Positions 1 through 11,739 of a stretch of DNA of 64,000 nt are shown in pieces (position 1 is the stretch's first letter; each line of letters opens with the position of its first letter). Both the position numbers and the translations under genes were made by a program. The DNA is from Anaeramoeba flamelloides. Its lineage: Eukaryota; Metamonada; Anaeramoebidae. The stretch spans positions 6,138,001 through 6,202,000 of the forward strand of contig JANTQA010000026.1 in the NCBI GenBank assembly GCA_027625915.1, read 5' to 3'. Below the pieces are notes generated by a model. The model was not told where the DNA came from. It saw only the letters and a list, made by a program, of their open reading frames with translations, and made no database searches.

Positions 1-1526
1 AAAAAAAAAAAAAATTATAATTACCTTTAATGTAATTAAATTTAAATTGAGTTACTATTCATATTTGTAGTTCTGAAATTTTTTAATAAGGGAATCAAAC
101 TTTTTATTTCAAATTCTCAAAATATTGGATCTTTCGTTTTTTTAAAAAAGTCTACAATTTAATAAATCCGATTGGTAATTAATTTTACTTACTTAAATAA
201 ATTGTTCCTTTTTGATTTCTTAGCTACATACTAACCTATTTTGGTATTTTATAAAATTGAAAAAATTCTTTCGAACCTCATTTTCTGAAAATAAAAATAT
301 TTTTTTCTTTTTTATGATATATGATTTTTTAAATAAAAAAAAAACAATCAAAACGTTTTAGAAATTTAATTTTCATTCAAAGATCTAAATGTAAAATTTC
401 TTAAAATATTTCTGACATGTAACCCCAATTCAATACATATATTGATTAAAAGAATAAGTAGGGATTCAGAAATAAAACAAACAACTAAAAAAATTATTTT
501 ACACAAAAATAAACCAAAAGTTGGTTTTTTTTTATGGAGTTCTATTGAATAATAGAGAGTGTTAATACCATGCTTGAAACCCCTTTAAGGGTACCCAATC
601 CAAGAAAAAAAAATAACCAAAATATAAAAAATTAGGAGAAAAGGACAATACTCTCGCTAATAATTTTTATTATTTGTTGAGAACAATTGAGAATTCAAGT
701 AAAATTATGCTCAAAACTCATAGGAAATGTGTTCTTCTAAAATTTAGAGTTATTAATGAAGTATTATTTTTAATAATGGTATTTTTTAGGTTAAAAAAAG
801 CATGATTATTATTATTTTTTTCATCCCCTCACTTCTTAATATGGGTGTTAGATTTTATGTTTCCAAGAATTTCCTTTTGAATTTTTTATTCAAAAATACA
901 CATAAAAGGATTTTATAATCCAAATTTGGGAATATACCAAAGAACGTGTCTTTACAATTAGAATATGTTTAGATCAAATGATTATATGATAATTGAGTAA
1001 AGCTGAATTGTTGTTATTAAATTTATTAGTAATCCAACAAACTAAAAAAATAGAGCACCATAACCCTTACAATTGATATTAACTTAAGAAATATAATTCA
1101 TCATTTATACCATTTTAGTGTAAATCACCTTTGTTGACAACTTTTAACCCATTACCAAAATTGAACTTTTATTTTTATTTTTTTCAGACTTGGGTATTGA
1201 AAGATAGGAAGACATATATAAATATTCTTAGTTCGGATTCAAATTGACTTTTGAGGTTATATATTTGATTAATTTCAAAGGTTCAAAAATAATAAAAACA
1301 TTCATTTCAAAAAATTTTACTTGATATTTTCAAAATTTATTAGATTTAGATGATTTTCAATTAGATAAATTCAAAAAAAGGTCTTTTTTTGATTTTGGTA
1401 TCAAAAAATGATATTTTGATCTTTCAATATCTTCCTAATTCTTTTTTAAAAGTAATTTAACAAACCTTATTATGTTTTTACATGTGGTTTTCAGCATGAG
1501 TAATTCTTATTGTTATTTATATGATA
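1..1526. other. AT-rich stretch without recognisable gene
   Basis: No open reading frame with coding character, no RNA gene and no clear repeat boundary was found. The sequence is short A and T runs with scattered stops in all frames. It ends at the TA that flanks the first TIR element. Confidence 0.6.
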
Positions 1527-3368
1527 CTGTTGTCCAAATAATGAGTGTAGAAAAGTTTAATACATGTTTCAAAACAAGAAGTGTGTTTGTATGCTAAAGA
1601 AGACCAATAAATTAACCAATCAAAGAAGCCAACAATAAATAATAAGTAAATGTGGTACTAGTTACTAAAAGTTCGATTATTTAAAAGAAATTCTAAAATT
1701 AAATATCAAATTGAAAAATTTATCTCAAATAATAGAGATAAATTTTTAATAAATTTTCTATTAAACAAAAAAACAATAAATTTACAAGAAAAACGAGAAA
1801 ATTACAAAAAATTTTCTACCAATTGCATTTCTAATTTAAATTGAACTTAAAATATCAATTATTTTACCTTTAAAAAGTATTTGAACCAGGTATACTACTA
1901 TGTAGTGCATTAAATCAGATGTTCTATTGGCACAAGAAGAAAAAAAAATAAGGTTTTTATTTTGAAAACAAAGGATAATAGTTCAAGTACATGAATTATT
2001 GTAATCACCTTAAGAGATTAGTATCCCCATAAATTTCTCTATAGTTCAAAGTATGCCCTAATAGGGGTGTAAATGCTATTAGTTCACCATGATTTTAATA
2101 ACTGGTAAAATCAATTATAAAAATTATAGCACAACAAAATATTATTACATTTTTTACTAATGATCATAATTAAAAATTTTTATATTGGAAATTTTTATTT
2201 ATTAAATTCCATTTACAAATCTAAAAATAGATACTCAAAATAAAAGTGATCTAGTATTTAATAATTCTTCTTTATAATCCCAAAAAGTGACTATCTTTTT
2301 ACATTTTTTTTCAATTACAAAGATTAACTCAATAATCATCAACATAAAAACCCTAAAAATCAATTAGTTTTGTTAATTTTTATTAAGCTAATTATAATAT
2401 CAATATGTTTCCAATTTTTGGAAATAATTGGTCAAAATAATCTTTTGAGTTAATTATTTAATATATAAAAAAAATTGGATTTTTTTAACATTTAATCTTA
2501 ATTTCACCACAACTTTAAGAAACATTTTTTTGCAGCTTTGGAGTCTAACAATTAATAATTCAACCTTTAAAATTTCTAGTGAAATAAAGATTTTTTTAGG
2601 AAATTGTTGGTTTTATCCTAATATATAGACAATTTTTAATTGATGGGATCAACAAAAATCACTTGACTAATCAATTTATAGATACATTTGAACCATGTAT
2701 ACTGATGTGATTAACATAATAACAACGTACTTTGATCTTAGGCTTCTCTGTGGTAGGATCTAATCCCTTAAACCAATATTTTTAGTATGAGTTAAATTTT
2801 CATAATTAGTTAAAGTAAAAAAAATTGGTTAGTAACAACACAGTATTTGCTAATAATAAAATTATCAAAAATTTTCCTATGTCTTTCGAAAAAAGTATTA
2901 ACAGTGATCAAAATAATGTTTTAAAAGATTATTATCGTATTTCAAAAAAAAAAACCGTACTTTTTTTTTCTTCTTTTTACACTGTTACATCCAATTCACT
3001 ACCCAATAGTATACCTAAGTTTAAATTACTTTTGAAAGTAATTTCTTTGATATTTTAAGTAAATTTTTAAATTAGTACTATAATTTGTTGAAAAGTTTTT
3101 GATTTTTTTTATGATTTTTCTTTTCTGTTTGATGAAAATTTATTAAAAATTTAACTCAATTTTTTGAGATAAATTTTCCAATTTGACACTTTGGATATAG
3201 GATTTCAATTGAAATAATAGAACTTTAAGAAATCAGTACCACATTTACTTAGGGTTTATTGTTGGTTTCTTTGATTGATTAATTTATGGGTTATCGTTAG
3301 CATAAAAAACACACTTTTTATTTTGAAACACGGATTAAACTTTTCTAAACGCATTATTGGAACAACAG
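1527..3368. mobile_element. Family 1 TIR element, long inverted ends, TA flanks
   Basis: The two ends are inverted copies of each other over roughly 300 bases. The left end starts CTGTTGTCC after a TA at 1525-1526, and the right end finishes GGAACAACAG before a TA at 3369-3370. Shared words inside both arms include GTAGAAAAGTTTAAT (TTTAGAAAAGTTTAAT in the other arm) and AAATGTGGTACT. The arms differ at many positions, so this is an old copy. The interior has no intact gene; a 77-codon open frame at 2825-3058 has no recognisable domain. TA duplication plus TIRs fit the Tc1/mariner superfamily as a non-autonomous element. Half copies lie at 7931-8403, 15560-16046 and 41640-42130. Confidence 0.75.
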
Positions 3369-4479
3369 TATAAACAACTTAAAATGGAAAATCTTGAGTC
3401 AAGTAAGTCAGTGATAGCTTTTAATTTTACTTTTAGAATCTAGTCTTGTGTTGGTTTGTGTCCATCTCCAAATTTTGTTTCAATTTGGTAACAAAAAAGA
3501 AATAAATAGTTTGTTTGATTTTTTTGATTAATGTTAATAGGTGTTTTGGAATGAGGGTGAATTTGTTGAAATCCTCATTTAGAATTTTCGGAATAATTCG
3601 TAATTTACCTTTTTAAGAGTAAGTCTTAAACGATTCACAGTTACATTTCTAAGATAAACAATAAAGCAAAGTTTCTTGTTAGGTTTTTTTCAGTTAATCT
3701 TTTTAGAAGACTAAGACCTTACAAAATTTGGTACTAAACAAAGAAAACTATCAAGTTTTTAAGGAATAACTATCAGAAATCAAAATAAACTGGAAAGAAA
3801 ATTTCGTTTTGAAAAATCATTTTTTGTCAAGTATCAAATTGTATTTCATGTTTTTTATGTTTTGAATTTTTTTTTTTAATTTTTTTTGTTTCCTTTTTTT
3901 TGTGTTTTTTTTTTGATAATCAAAAAAAGAAAAATGATGAATATAAAGTGTTTTCGCGAAAAAACTTCAGATTGATTTTTTTTTGAACAAAAAAATCATG
4001 TAGATAACACCTTAAACCAACCTCTGATCTTCTTTTTTTTTTAATTTAAAACTTGTTTGCTTTTAATTTTTTTTTTATTTTTTGAGTCAATGTATTTTTT
4101 CTGTTTCCTGAATCACAATACTTTTTAAAAAACAAAAAGCTTTACTTTTTCAACAAAAAACGATTCCCAAATTTACTCGTATTCATGAAATAACTTGCAT
4201 GTTTTCTTCTAGGCCAAACTTTTGAAACAAAATTTCACCAACTGATTTTCTAATACCAAATAAAAAAAAAACAAATAATTTTGTCCTGTAATTGAAATCA
4301 AATATAAACCTTTTTTGTTTCAATACACTAGAGAACAAAGTAGTCAACATTTAGAGAATAGCTCAAAAGGAAGTTTTTATAAATATTGAATTAACAAAAT
4401 TACAGTCAGAACACTTTTTATTACATACGTAAATAATCAAATAAGGAACCAAAAAAAAATATTTTTTTAAGGGTCTAAT

Positions 4480-4990
4480 CATTTACTGTGGATTTACTCC
4501 TTACCCATGGAGTGACTTGAAACCTAAAAAGGGTATTGTGAAATAGCCCTTCTTTTGATTGAAAAATTTCAAATAACAAATAAAAAATTTAACAAAGATC
4601 TAATTGGCAAAAAATCCAATTAAAAAAAAAGTTTAAGTGTCTAGTTTATTTCTTGTGGATTTGCTCCATAATCAAGGAGTGACTTGAAATTCAAAAAATC
4701 AAATAAAAAAAATAAAATTTTAATTGACAAAATTTAAATAACAAAAAAAAAATTCTTTGTATCGCTAAAGTACAAAAATTCATATAACAAAAAAAAAATT
4801 TCAAAGGATACTCAATATCCAAAAATCAAATAACTAAAAAAAATTTTAACAGGATCACTTAAAAAAAATCCAATTAAAAAAAAAAAAATTGAGAGGATCT
4901 CCCATTGGCAAAAAATTCAATTCATAAAAAAAAAGTTAAAAGAATTATCAATTCAAAAAATCACAAAATAAAAAAAAATTATTCAATTGC
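4480..4990. repeat. Degenerate A-rich tandem repeat region
   Basis: A unit with GGAGTGACTTGAAA occurs twice (near 4510 and 4676), each time preceded by TGTGGATTTRCTCC. It is followed by many loose copies of a unit resembling CAAAAAATCCAATTAAAAAA, separated by short words such as GGATCTC, down to about 4985. Copies are too diverged to fix one period by eye (about 45-65 bases). Confidence 0.5.
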
Positions 4991-6678
4991 TTGGTTTTTA
5001 AATTCCTATCGGGCTAAATTAATTCAATTTAAAACAAATTGATTTCTCAGTATACAATCAATTTAATTCGATTTAATCTTATTTGTGGATATATTACAAC
5101 TCTCTATATTTGAAAAAGTAAGGATTTTGTAAGATTCTTTCGAGAAAAAAAAATAACTCTTTTGAAAAATAGTTAAAATTGAAAAAAAAAATCTGAGAGA
5201 TCTCAAAAAGTGACAAGGATCGACACTTCGAAACTAAAACAAAGTTGTTTTCAAAATGATAAATCACAACTTTTCTAATTGGATGTTGAGTGTCACTCTT
5301 TAGCAGTTTTTTCTAAAAATATCCTCTTTTTTGATTGTTGATTTTTGGAGATCCATCACGATTCACATGTTGGTTGGTTTTTGATTGGTTATTAGGCCAT
5401 CATTAAAATTATATATATTTTTTTTTCCATTTCAGAAAATTATTTTTAACAGTAAGTCTTCGGCCCTTCAGGTATAACTATTCATAATAATGTAGAAAAA
5501 AAAATCAATAAATCACAAAATATTTCTTTCAGGTCACAATCTTGAAATTCAATACTCAATTTTTTTTTGGAAAATTGTTTGAGTTGAAAACAAAAAAAGT
5601 TGTCAATACTTGATTTTTTTTGTATATAATAATAAATCGTTATTATTAACTTTCTTTTTTTTGTACCTGATTTTGATTATTTTGTGAGTTAAAGGTGTCG
5701 ACACAGTGTATGTTAAAAAGTAATAGGATTGTCAAAAGTTTTTGTTCCCATTAAAGGGGATATATCATGAAGTTTATACACTAGAGAGCTTGAATTAATG
5801 TAAATTTAATATTTTTTGTAAATGATTTACTGTTACTTTTTTTGGATAAATTAAATGAAGAGCTTAAAAATTTTAATCATTTTTTATTTTTTTCTTATTT
5901 TTTATGTGTTATCATATTTTTGAGTTATATTGGAGCTATGATACAGCCATTCAAACCCGACCATGAAACATATGATATACAGAAGATTGAAATTCTATCA
6001 CACGTTTTCCTTTTTAAGAAATGAATTCAATGTTATATGATAGCCTATTACAAACTGTGAAATTTTAATCAATAGACAAAAAAAATCTACTAGAGAAACT
6101 ATTAAAATTTGAATTTTTGAATATAAACCAACTAAATAACCAATAATTTAGAAAAAAATAATTTCAAATTTTTTGTGTATCCTTAATTTCTAAAGACATC
6201 TTATTATCAAAAGGTAATATCATTAAAAAGTAATTATTAAATTCTATCTTCTAATGTTGGAAACTTTTTTTGGATTTTTGAATTTGTTTTCATAAGCAAC
6301 AATATAATTTTCTCAGTCTTTAAAATAAGAATATTTTTTTAAAAAAAATATATCAAACCATAAAATGTATATGATGGGATATAAAAAAAGATTTTTTTTT
6401 TTGTATTTAACAGAGGTAAAAAAAGACAATTTCTATGTCTATCAAATTTAACGGGAGGTTTGGAACGGGTATACTATGTATTCACAAAAATAACAGTTTA
6501 AAAGTCAGCGGATTAACTGAAAGTCAAAATATTTCAAAGGTAAAGTTTTAAAAGAAAATTAAAAAAACTTTTTATTGGTTAGCAAACTTTAAAAAAATTT
6601 AGAACATAAAAAGGCAAAATATCAAAATTTATTCTATTTCAATCCTGGGGATCTGACTTTCTTTCATTGTATTCCTAA

Positions 6679-6717
6679 TATATATACATACATATATATA
6701 TATATATATATATTATA
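6679..6717. repeat. (TA)n microsatellite
   Basis: TA dinucleotides with a few TACA interruptions. Confidence 0.85.
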
Positions 6718-7463
6718 CACTTTTAGAACACTACCCCATATATGAAAATAAAGTAGAAAGTAAGTATAGTCAGGGTATTTTATTTTTGAAAATATTTCAA
6801 GTAAATTTTAAATTATGATCAGTGGCAATTTTTACTTATAAAATGATTGAAATAAAAAAAACTAAAATTGTAAATTTTGACACAATCTCTTAATTCAACA
6901 CTATTTTGACTAAATGTGTTATTGAGTTTAAAAGTACTACTTACTGGATATTCAATTAGTATAATGCTTTATTATGGATTGGTAATAGGCGAAGAAAGAA
7001 TATAATACAGAAATTAAATTATTTTGGAACTTTTGTTAGAACTGAAATTTTTTCGAAAAATAGTTTCGAAAATTCAAAATATGGGTTTGAATCATCTTAT
7101 AATTAAGAAAAATTAACAAGGAGAAAAAATTCACAACAATTTTTAATTTGGTAACCTTTAGAGTAACTGAAAATATAATGAAATAATATAACTAAAAGAA
7201 GAAAGGCGTTAACTTTGAAATAATTCATTATATCATTATCAGCCCAAACAACAAAAACGATTTAAATTCCCTTTATTTATCGAAAAAAGATTAGTTTTTC
7301 CAGTGTTATTAATAATTTATTTTCTCTCAATATACTAATAATAATTGACCAACCTAAAGAATATTCTATTCTAAGTGAGAATAAGTAATTTTTTATTATA
7401 TTGAATCCTCCATTTTGTAGTTTGTATTTAGTGTTTCTTTTACTGGGAATTAAGGAAATTTTA

Positions 7464-7478
7464 CCCCCCCGTCCCCCC
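7464..7478. other. C7-GT-C6 tract
   Basis: Two cytosine runs separated by GT, the only such G/C block in several kilobases of AT-rich DNA. The minus strand has two long G runs. No gene or repeat boundary explains it. Confidence 0.8.
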
Positions 7479-7930
7479 AACTAACGTATAATTTATTATA
7501 AAAAGATATTTAAAGCATTTGTTATTTCATTGGTAAAATAATATTATTATATATACCCTAAACAAACAATAAAATTTCTATCATCTTTTAGAAAATATTT
7601 TTTATTTGAAATATTGATAGAAATATGTTAAATTTTAAAAATTTAAAATCAAAAAACCGATAAAACTTTTTAAAAATAATATTTCATTGTGAAAAAATCG
7701 CTAATAAAGTTAGTTGGGTCCAATAATAATCTGTTTTTAATTTTGATTTATTCTAATTCAAATTATGTTAAATTTTGTTGAATTTTCTTACAAAATTCAT
7801 TATCTTATTGTTCTGTCCCCTTAATGTCTCTAAAATAGAATTTGTGGTGAATTACTAAAAAAAAAATTGAATATTTATCCCCTAATGACTCAATCTCGTA
7901 AATTTCCTCCAAAAAAAAAAAAAAAAAATA

Positions 7931-8403
7931 CCGTTGTCCAAATAAAGGTGTAGAAAAGTTTATTCTATGTTTCCACAGAAAAGGTGTGTTTTTTTGTTCT
8001 AAAAGACCTATACATCAACCAATGATGGAAAAAAAAACGAACCAACAATTAAATGTGGTTTTGGTATCTTAAAGTTCTATTAAATAAAAAATAATTATAA
8101 AAATAAAGGATCAAATTGGAAAATTTATCTCAAAAAATAGAGTAAGTTTTTAAGAAATTTTATACATCTAAAAAAAAGTTATCAAAAAAAATAGAAAAAA
8201 TTACAAGAATTGATATCAAATTTCATTCCTAATTTAAATATTACTCCAAATAACCAGATTTAACTTTCAAAATCAATATAAACTTAGTTTTACTATTTTA
8301 TAGTAAATTCGATTTTGCCATGGATCAAGAAGGAAAAATATCTTGGATTATATTTTGAAACATGGATTATGGTTGTTATTCATACATTATTTTAATCACT
8401 GTA
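7931..8403 (+). mobile_element. Family 1 TIR element, left part, cut off by family 6
   Basis: It begins CCGTTGTCCAAATAA after TA and tracks the left part of the 1527-3368 element (GTGTAGAAAAGTTTA, AATGTGGT, GGAAAATTTATCTCAAA), then its next segment near 1990-2020. Similarity stops where a family 6 element starts at 8404. No right half was found beyond 9384, so this copy is truncated or rearranged. Confidence 0.6.
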
Positions 8404-9384
8404 AGGTATTTCCAAAAAAAGGTACATTTTTTTTACATTTCATAAAAAAACCTTGTTTTTTAGTGCATGTATTCGTTAATTGACTATGTCGAATTAATTT
8501 TAATGTTTATACCAGTTGAATAAATGGCTAAACTATTTATTTAAATATATGTTGGATGAAATATTATCAAAAAATGAAAAAAAAAAAACACCCCTATTGT
8601 TGAAAACAATGCACAACTAATTTCAATAAAAAACTGTAAATATGGAAAGCGTAGAAATGATTTTTTAAACAATAAAATGCAGTTACAGTCAATCCAAAGC
8701 TACCATGAAATTTTCTCAATATCAAATTTTGATGTTGATAAATATTTTTAAAAAGTTCAAAATGAGAATAATAAAGCTCATATTGAAAAAAAAATTCCTA
8801 AATGAGTCAATATTAAAGAATTTTTAATGATTTTCAAAAAATAAATTTTAAAGAACTCAAAATGACTCTAAACAACAAAAATCATTAAGAAACTACATAA
8901 AATTTCCTCTAAAAAATGAATTTATTTTTTGATCACATTAGAAGAATATTTTTCATCTCAACTCCCTAATGAAAAAAATATAATCAATAGAAGCTTTCTT
9001 ATTCTTATATTCTTAGAGTTAAAAATCTATTTCAACATCGAAAATTGATATTGATAAAATTTCACAGTAGCCTTGGAAGAGTTGTATATGTTTTCAATTC
9101 TATTTAGAAATTTGTTGTTATTAAACAAGTTATGAAAACGTTTTTTCAATCAATAAGAAAATAATAAATAACAAATTTTCACACCGAAAAAATATCAGAT
9201 AAAATCGAGATCAGAAAATTTAATATCTTTTATTGATGTAATACAATATGAAGAAACAAATTGCATTATTATCAAGAGTCTATAATTGGTAGTTAATGAT
9301 TTTGTGGATTTAAATACTTTTTTGAAGATTGGGTTTATTAAATATATATTTTAAAATTAAATTTGCCACACTTTATTGGAAATC
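8404..9384 (+). mobile_element. Family 6 TIR element carrying a nested family 5 element
   Basis: The left end AGGTATTTCCAAAAAA follows a TA. The right end near 9370-9384 (TTATTGGAAATCAC) is an imperfect inverted match. It aligns along most of its length with the copy at 50622-51216, for example AACAAGTTATGAAAAC and GAGATCAGAAAATTT. The two differ by one block of about 400 bases, which is the family 5 element at 8686-9084. No coding capacity. Confidence 0.75.
8686..9084. mobile_element. Family 5 TIR element nested in family 6
   Basis: The left end CAGTCAATCCAAAGCTACCA and the right end, which reads CAACTCTTCCAAGGCTACTG on the minus strand, are inverted. Both are flanked by TA (8684-8685 and 9085-9086). 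The related copy at 50622-51216 is uninterrupted here, so this is a clean insertion. It shares its TIR with the foldback at 26067-26511. Confidence 0.8.
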
Positions 9385-9657
9385 ACAAGAAATATCAAAA
9401 TATCACAAAAAACAATTCTCTATTTCTGTTAGGTTTCTTATTGACAAAAAGAATAAACATTTCGAAAGCCTTGTTTAATAAAAGGATTCAAATAAGTCAT
9501 CATCTTTCCCAACAAAAAAACTCATTTTCCGTATTTTTATAAAGTATTTTTTCATTTTTTTACAAATTTTCACAAGCGACTTTTCCGTTGTTCTTCCAAA
9601 TAGAAAAAATTCTTTTAAAATTGAAAGTTCATTTAGTTTTCATTTCATTTATATTTA

Positions 9658-11319
9658 ATGAGTGAACAAAATCAAAGAAAACGAAATTATTCTGATCTGG
9701 AAGATAATTCAAACCAAAGACCAAACAGACAGAACTCAAAAAATTTCAACAACCGCAATCGGAGCCGCAATCGCAATCCAAGCCACAACCCAAACAAAAA
9801 GCATAAAAAAAATCAAAGTTACGTAACTTTTGCTAATTTTAAAATAAAAAATTCGCTTGTCCGATCTTTAAAAGCAATTTCAATCTACAAACCAACTCCT
9901 GTGCAAAGGAAATGCCTGCCAATCCTGTTGTCTGGTAAGAATGCGACCATTAGTTCAAAAACTGGGAGTGGTAAAACACTCTGCTTTTTGCTCCCTGCGA
10001 TCCAATTATTAACAAGGCTAAGGTCTGAACCAAGCCAGGGGACAATTGCACTAATTATTTCACCGACACGAGAGTTGGCGACTCAAATCTATAAGGTGTC
10101 TTGGAGTTTATTGCGATTTGAAAAGCAAAGGTGCGGGCTAATCATTGGGGGGCAAAATAAACAAAAGGAAAGGCACCATTTAATCAACGGGTCCAATTTG
10201 CTAATAGCAACCCCTGGCAGGCTCCTATATCATTTAAATGAAACAAAGGGCTTTATGATCAGGAATTTGAAATACATCGCGTTAGACGAAGCAGACAAGC
10301 TGATCGAAAAAGGACTTGAGCCTGAGTTGGATAAAATTTTTACAATTATAAATAGGCGAATTGCAAACAATCTAAACATTCAAAAAATTGAAAAATCAAA
10401 GAAAAAAGAAAATAAAAAGGTAAAAATTAATCACTTAACAAATTTGCAAATAGTGTTGACCTCTGCAACTCAAGACGATCAAATTCGTGGGTTATACAAA
10501 CACTTGGGAGGAAATCTTAATGATCGTTTTGCTCTCAAATACATTGGTGTTGATGACGAAAGCCAAAGCGCAACGGTCAAAACGCTTGAACAGGGGTATA
10601 TAATTTGCAAATCCGACCAGAGGCTGATCTTCTTGATCAATTTTTTAAAAAGGTTTTCGACTTCAAAAATTATCATCTTTTTTAGTTCTGTGAAATCTGC
10701 GAATTTCCATTCCAGGCTGTTAGACTTTTTAGAGTTCCCGACGATTGAGCTGCATGGGCAAATGGAGCAACGAGATCGCACATTTAATCTTGAGAATTTC
10801 CATCGTGCGAAGGTTTCCGTTCTAATTACGACGGACGTTGCTGCAAGAGGGATCGATTTTGCCGAGATTGATTGGATTATCCAATACGACCCACCCGATG
10901 ATCCAAATGAGTACATCCATAGGGTGGGCAGAACGGCCAGAGCTGGCAAATCTGGCAAGGCTTTATTGTTTTTAAGGCCAGAAGAAAAACCCTTTCTGAA
11001 ATTCTTAACAAAATCGAAAGTCAGCCTAAGTCAATTCGAGATCAACGAAGAGAAAATTAAGACTGATATCCAAGAAAAACTTGAAAAAATAATTGAAATA
11101 GACAAGACGCTCAAAAAATTCGCAATAGAGGCTTACAAAGGCTATGTAATCTCTTATACTTCACACACGTTAAAAGAATGCTTTGATTTGCATCAATTAG
11201 ATTTAAGAAAAGTTGCAAAATCTTTTTGTTTTAAAAAGCCTCCCAAAATCAGTTTTGGTTTTAATGTCAAAAAGGGAAATAGAAAGAAAAGGAAAAGAAA
11301 ATTGAATAATAAATATTAA
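9658..11319 (+). CDS. DDX18: DEAD-box RNA helicase, DDX18/Has1 type
   Basis: A 553-residue ATP-dependent RNA helicase of the Has1/DDX18 group, which acts in the nucleolus on pre-60S (and in yeast also pre-40S) ribosome assembly. Visible motifs in order: Q motif TPVQ (80-83), Walker A SKTGSGKT (100-107, Ser where Ala is usual), PTRELA (136-141), TPGR (185-188), DEAD (210-213), SAT (269-271), TTDVAARGID (391-400) and HRVGRTARAG (421-430). The tail has AYKGYVISYTSH and LDLRKVAKSFCF, the C-terminal extension that separates Has1 from other DEAD-box proteins. The first 55 residues and the last 15 are basic and Asn-rich, as expected for nucleolar targeting. A Lys-rich insert of about 25 residues sits between DEAD and SAT. 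There is no intron; ATG 9658 is the only sensible start, and GC is clearly above the flanks. The assignment is firm; the precise role is inferred from the family. Confidence 0.95.
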   Translation: MSEQNQRKRNYSDLEDNSNQRPNRQNSKNFNNRNRSRNRNPSHNPNKKHKKNQSYVTFANFKIKNSLVRSLKAISIYKPTPVQRKCLPILLSGKNATISSKTGSGKTLCFLLPAIQLLTRLRSEPSQGTIALIISPTRELATQIYKVSWSLLRFEKQRCGLIIGGQNKQKERHHLINGSNLLIATPGRLLYHLNETKGFMIRNLKYIALDEADKLIEKGLEPELDKIFTIINRRIANNLNIQKIEKSKKKENKKVKINHLTNLQIVLTSATQDDQIRGLYKHLGGNLNDRFALKYIGVDDESQSATVKTLEQGYIICKSDQRLIFLINFLKRFSTSKIIIFFSSVKSANFHSRLLDFLEFPTIELHGQMEQRDRTFNLENFHRAKVSVLITTDVAARGIDFAEIDWIIQYDPPDDPNEYIHRVGRTARAGKSGKALLFLRPEEKPFLKFLTKSKVSLSQFEINEEKIKTDIQEKLEKIIEIDKTLKKFAIEAYKGYVISYTSHTLKECFDLHQLDLRKVAKSFCFKKPPKISFGFNVKKGNRKKRKRKLNNKY

Positions 11320-11330
11320 TTATCCTCTTT

Positions 11331-11404
11331 TACTATTACTATTATAATTACTACTGCTGCTGCTACTACTACTACTACTATTATTATTATTATTATTATT
11401 ATTT
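11331..11404. repeat. Trinucleotide microsatellite
   Basis: A run of TAC/TGC then TAT units immediately 3' of the helicase gene, possibly within its 3' UTR. Confidence 0.85.
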
Positions 11405-11739
11405 AATCTGGGTAGAATTGGTTCAGAATAGTGGATTGGTATAATTTTGTCTATTTAGCATTATGCTTGATTTAAATTAAAAAAAAAAAAAAACAGAAAA
11501 TTTAATTAACTTTATTATTAATTTAATATAATTGAAAATGAAGAAATAAACTATTTTTTTTTAATTAAAATTAAATAATTTGGAATCTAAAATTTAGATT
11601 TTTGATTTATTTTTAAAAGTGATTGAATAGAATATTATAAATATATTTTTAAAAACATTTTTTTTGAAGTTTTTTTTTTTTTTTTTTTTTTTTTTCGAAT
11701 TTTTATTTTGATCACCAAATTAGATGATTTTTGTTAATA

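Larger units (their letters stand above)
3369..7930. other. Long non-coding stretch
   Basis: There is no supported gene. A 60-codon open frame at 5842-6024 starts with TTG and is mostly Phe/Leu/Ile from T-rich sequence, so I do not call it. The stretch holds a degenerate A-rich tandem region, a TA microsatellite and one short C-rich tract, all listed separately. Confidence 0.55.

Noticed and set aside
2825-3058. 77-codon frame inside the family 1 element
   Set aside because: TTG start, no domain, overlaps the right arm region; not evidence of a transposase.
5842-6024. 60-codon frame with hydrophobic segment
   Set aside because: TTG start, T-rich, no relatives visible; too weak to call.
10479-10958. 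159-codon open frame on the minus strand
   Set aside because: Fully antisense to the conserved helicase core; it is a shadow of that gene.
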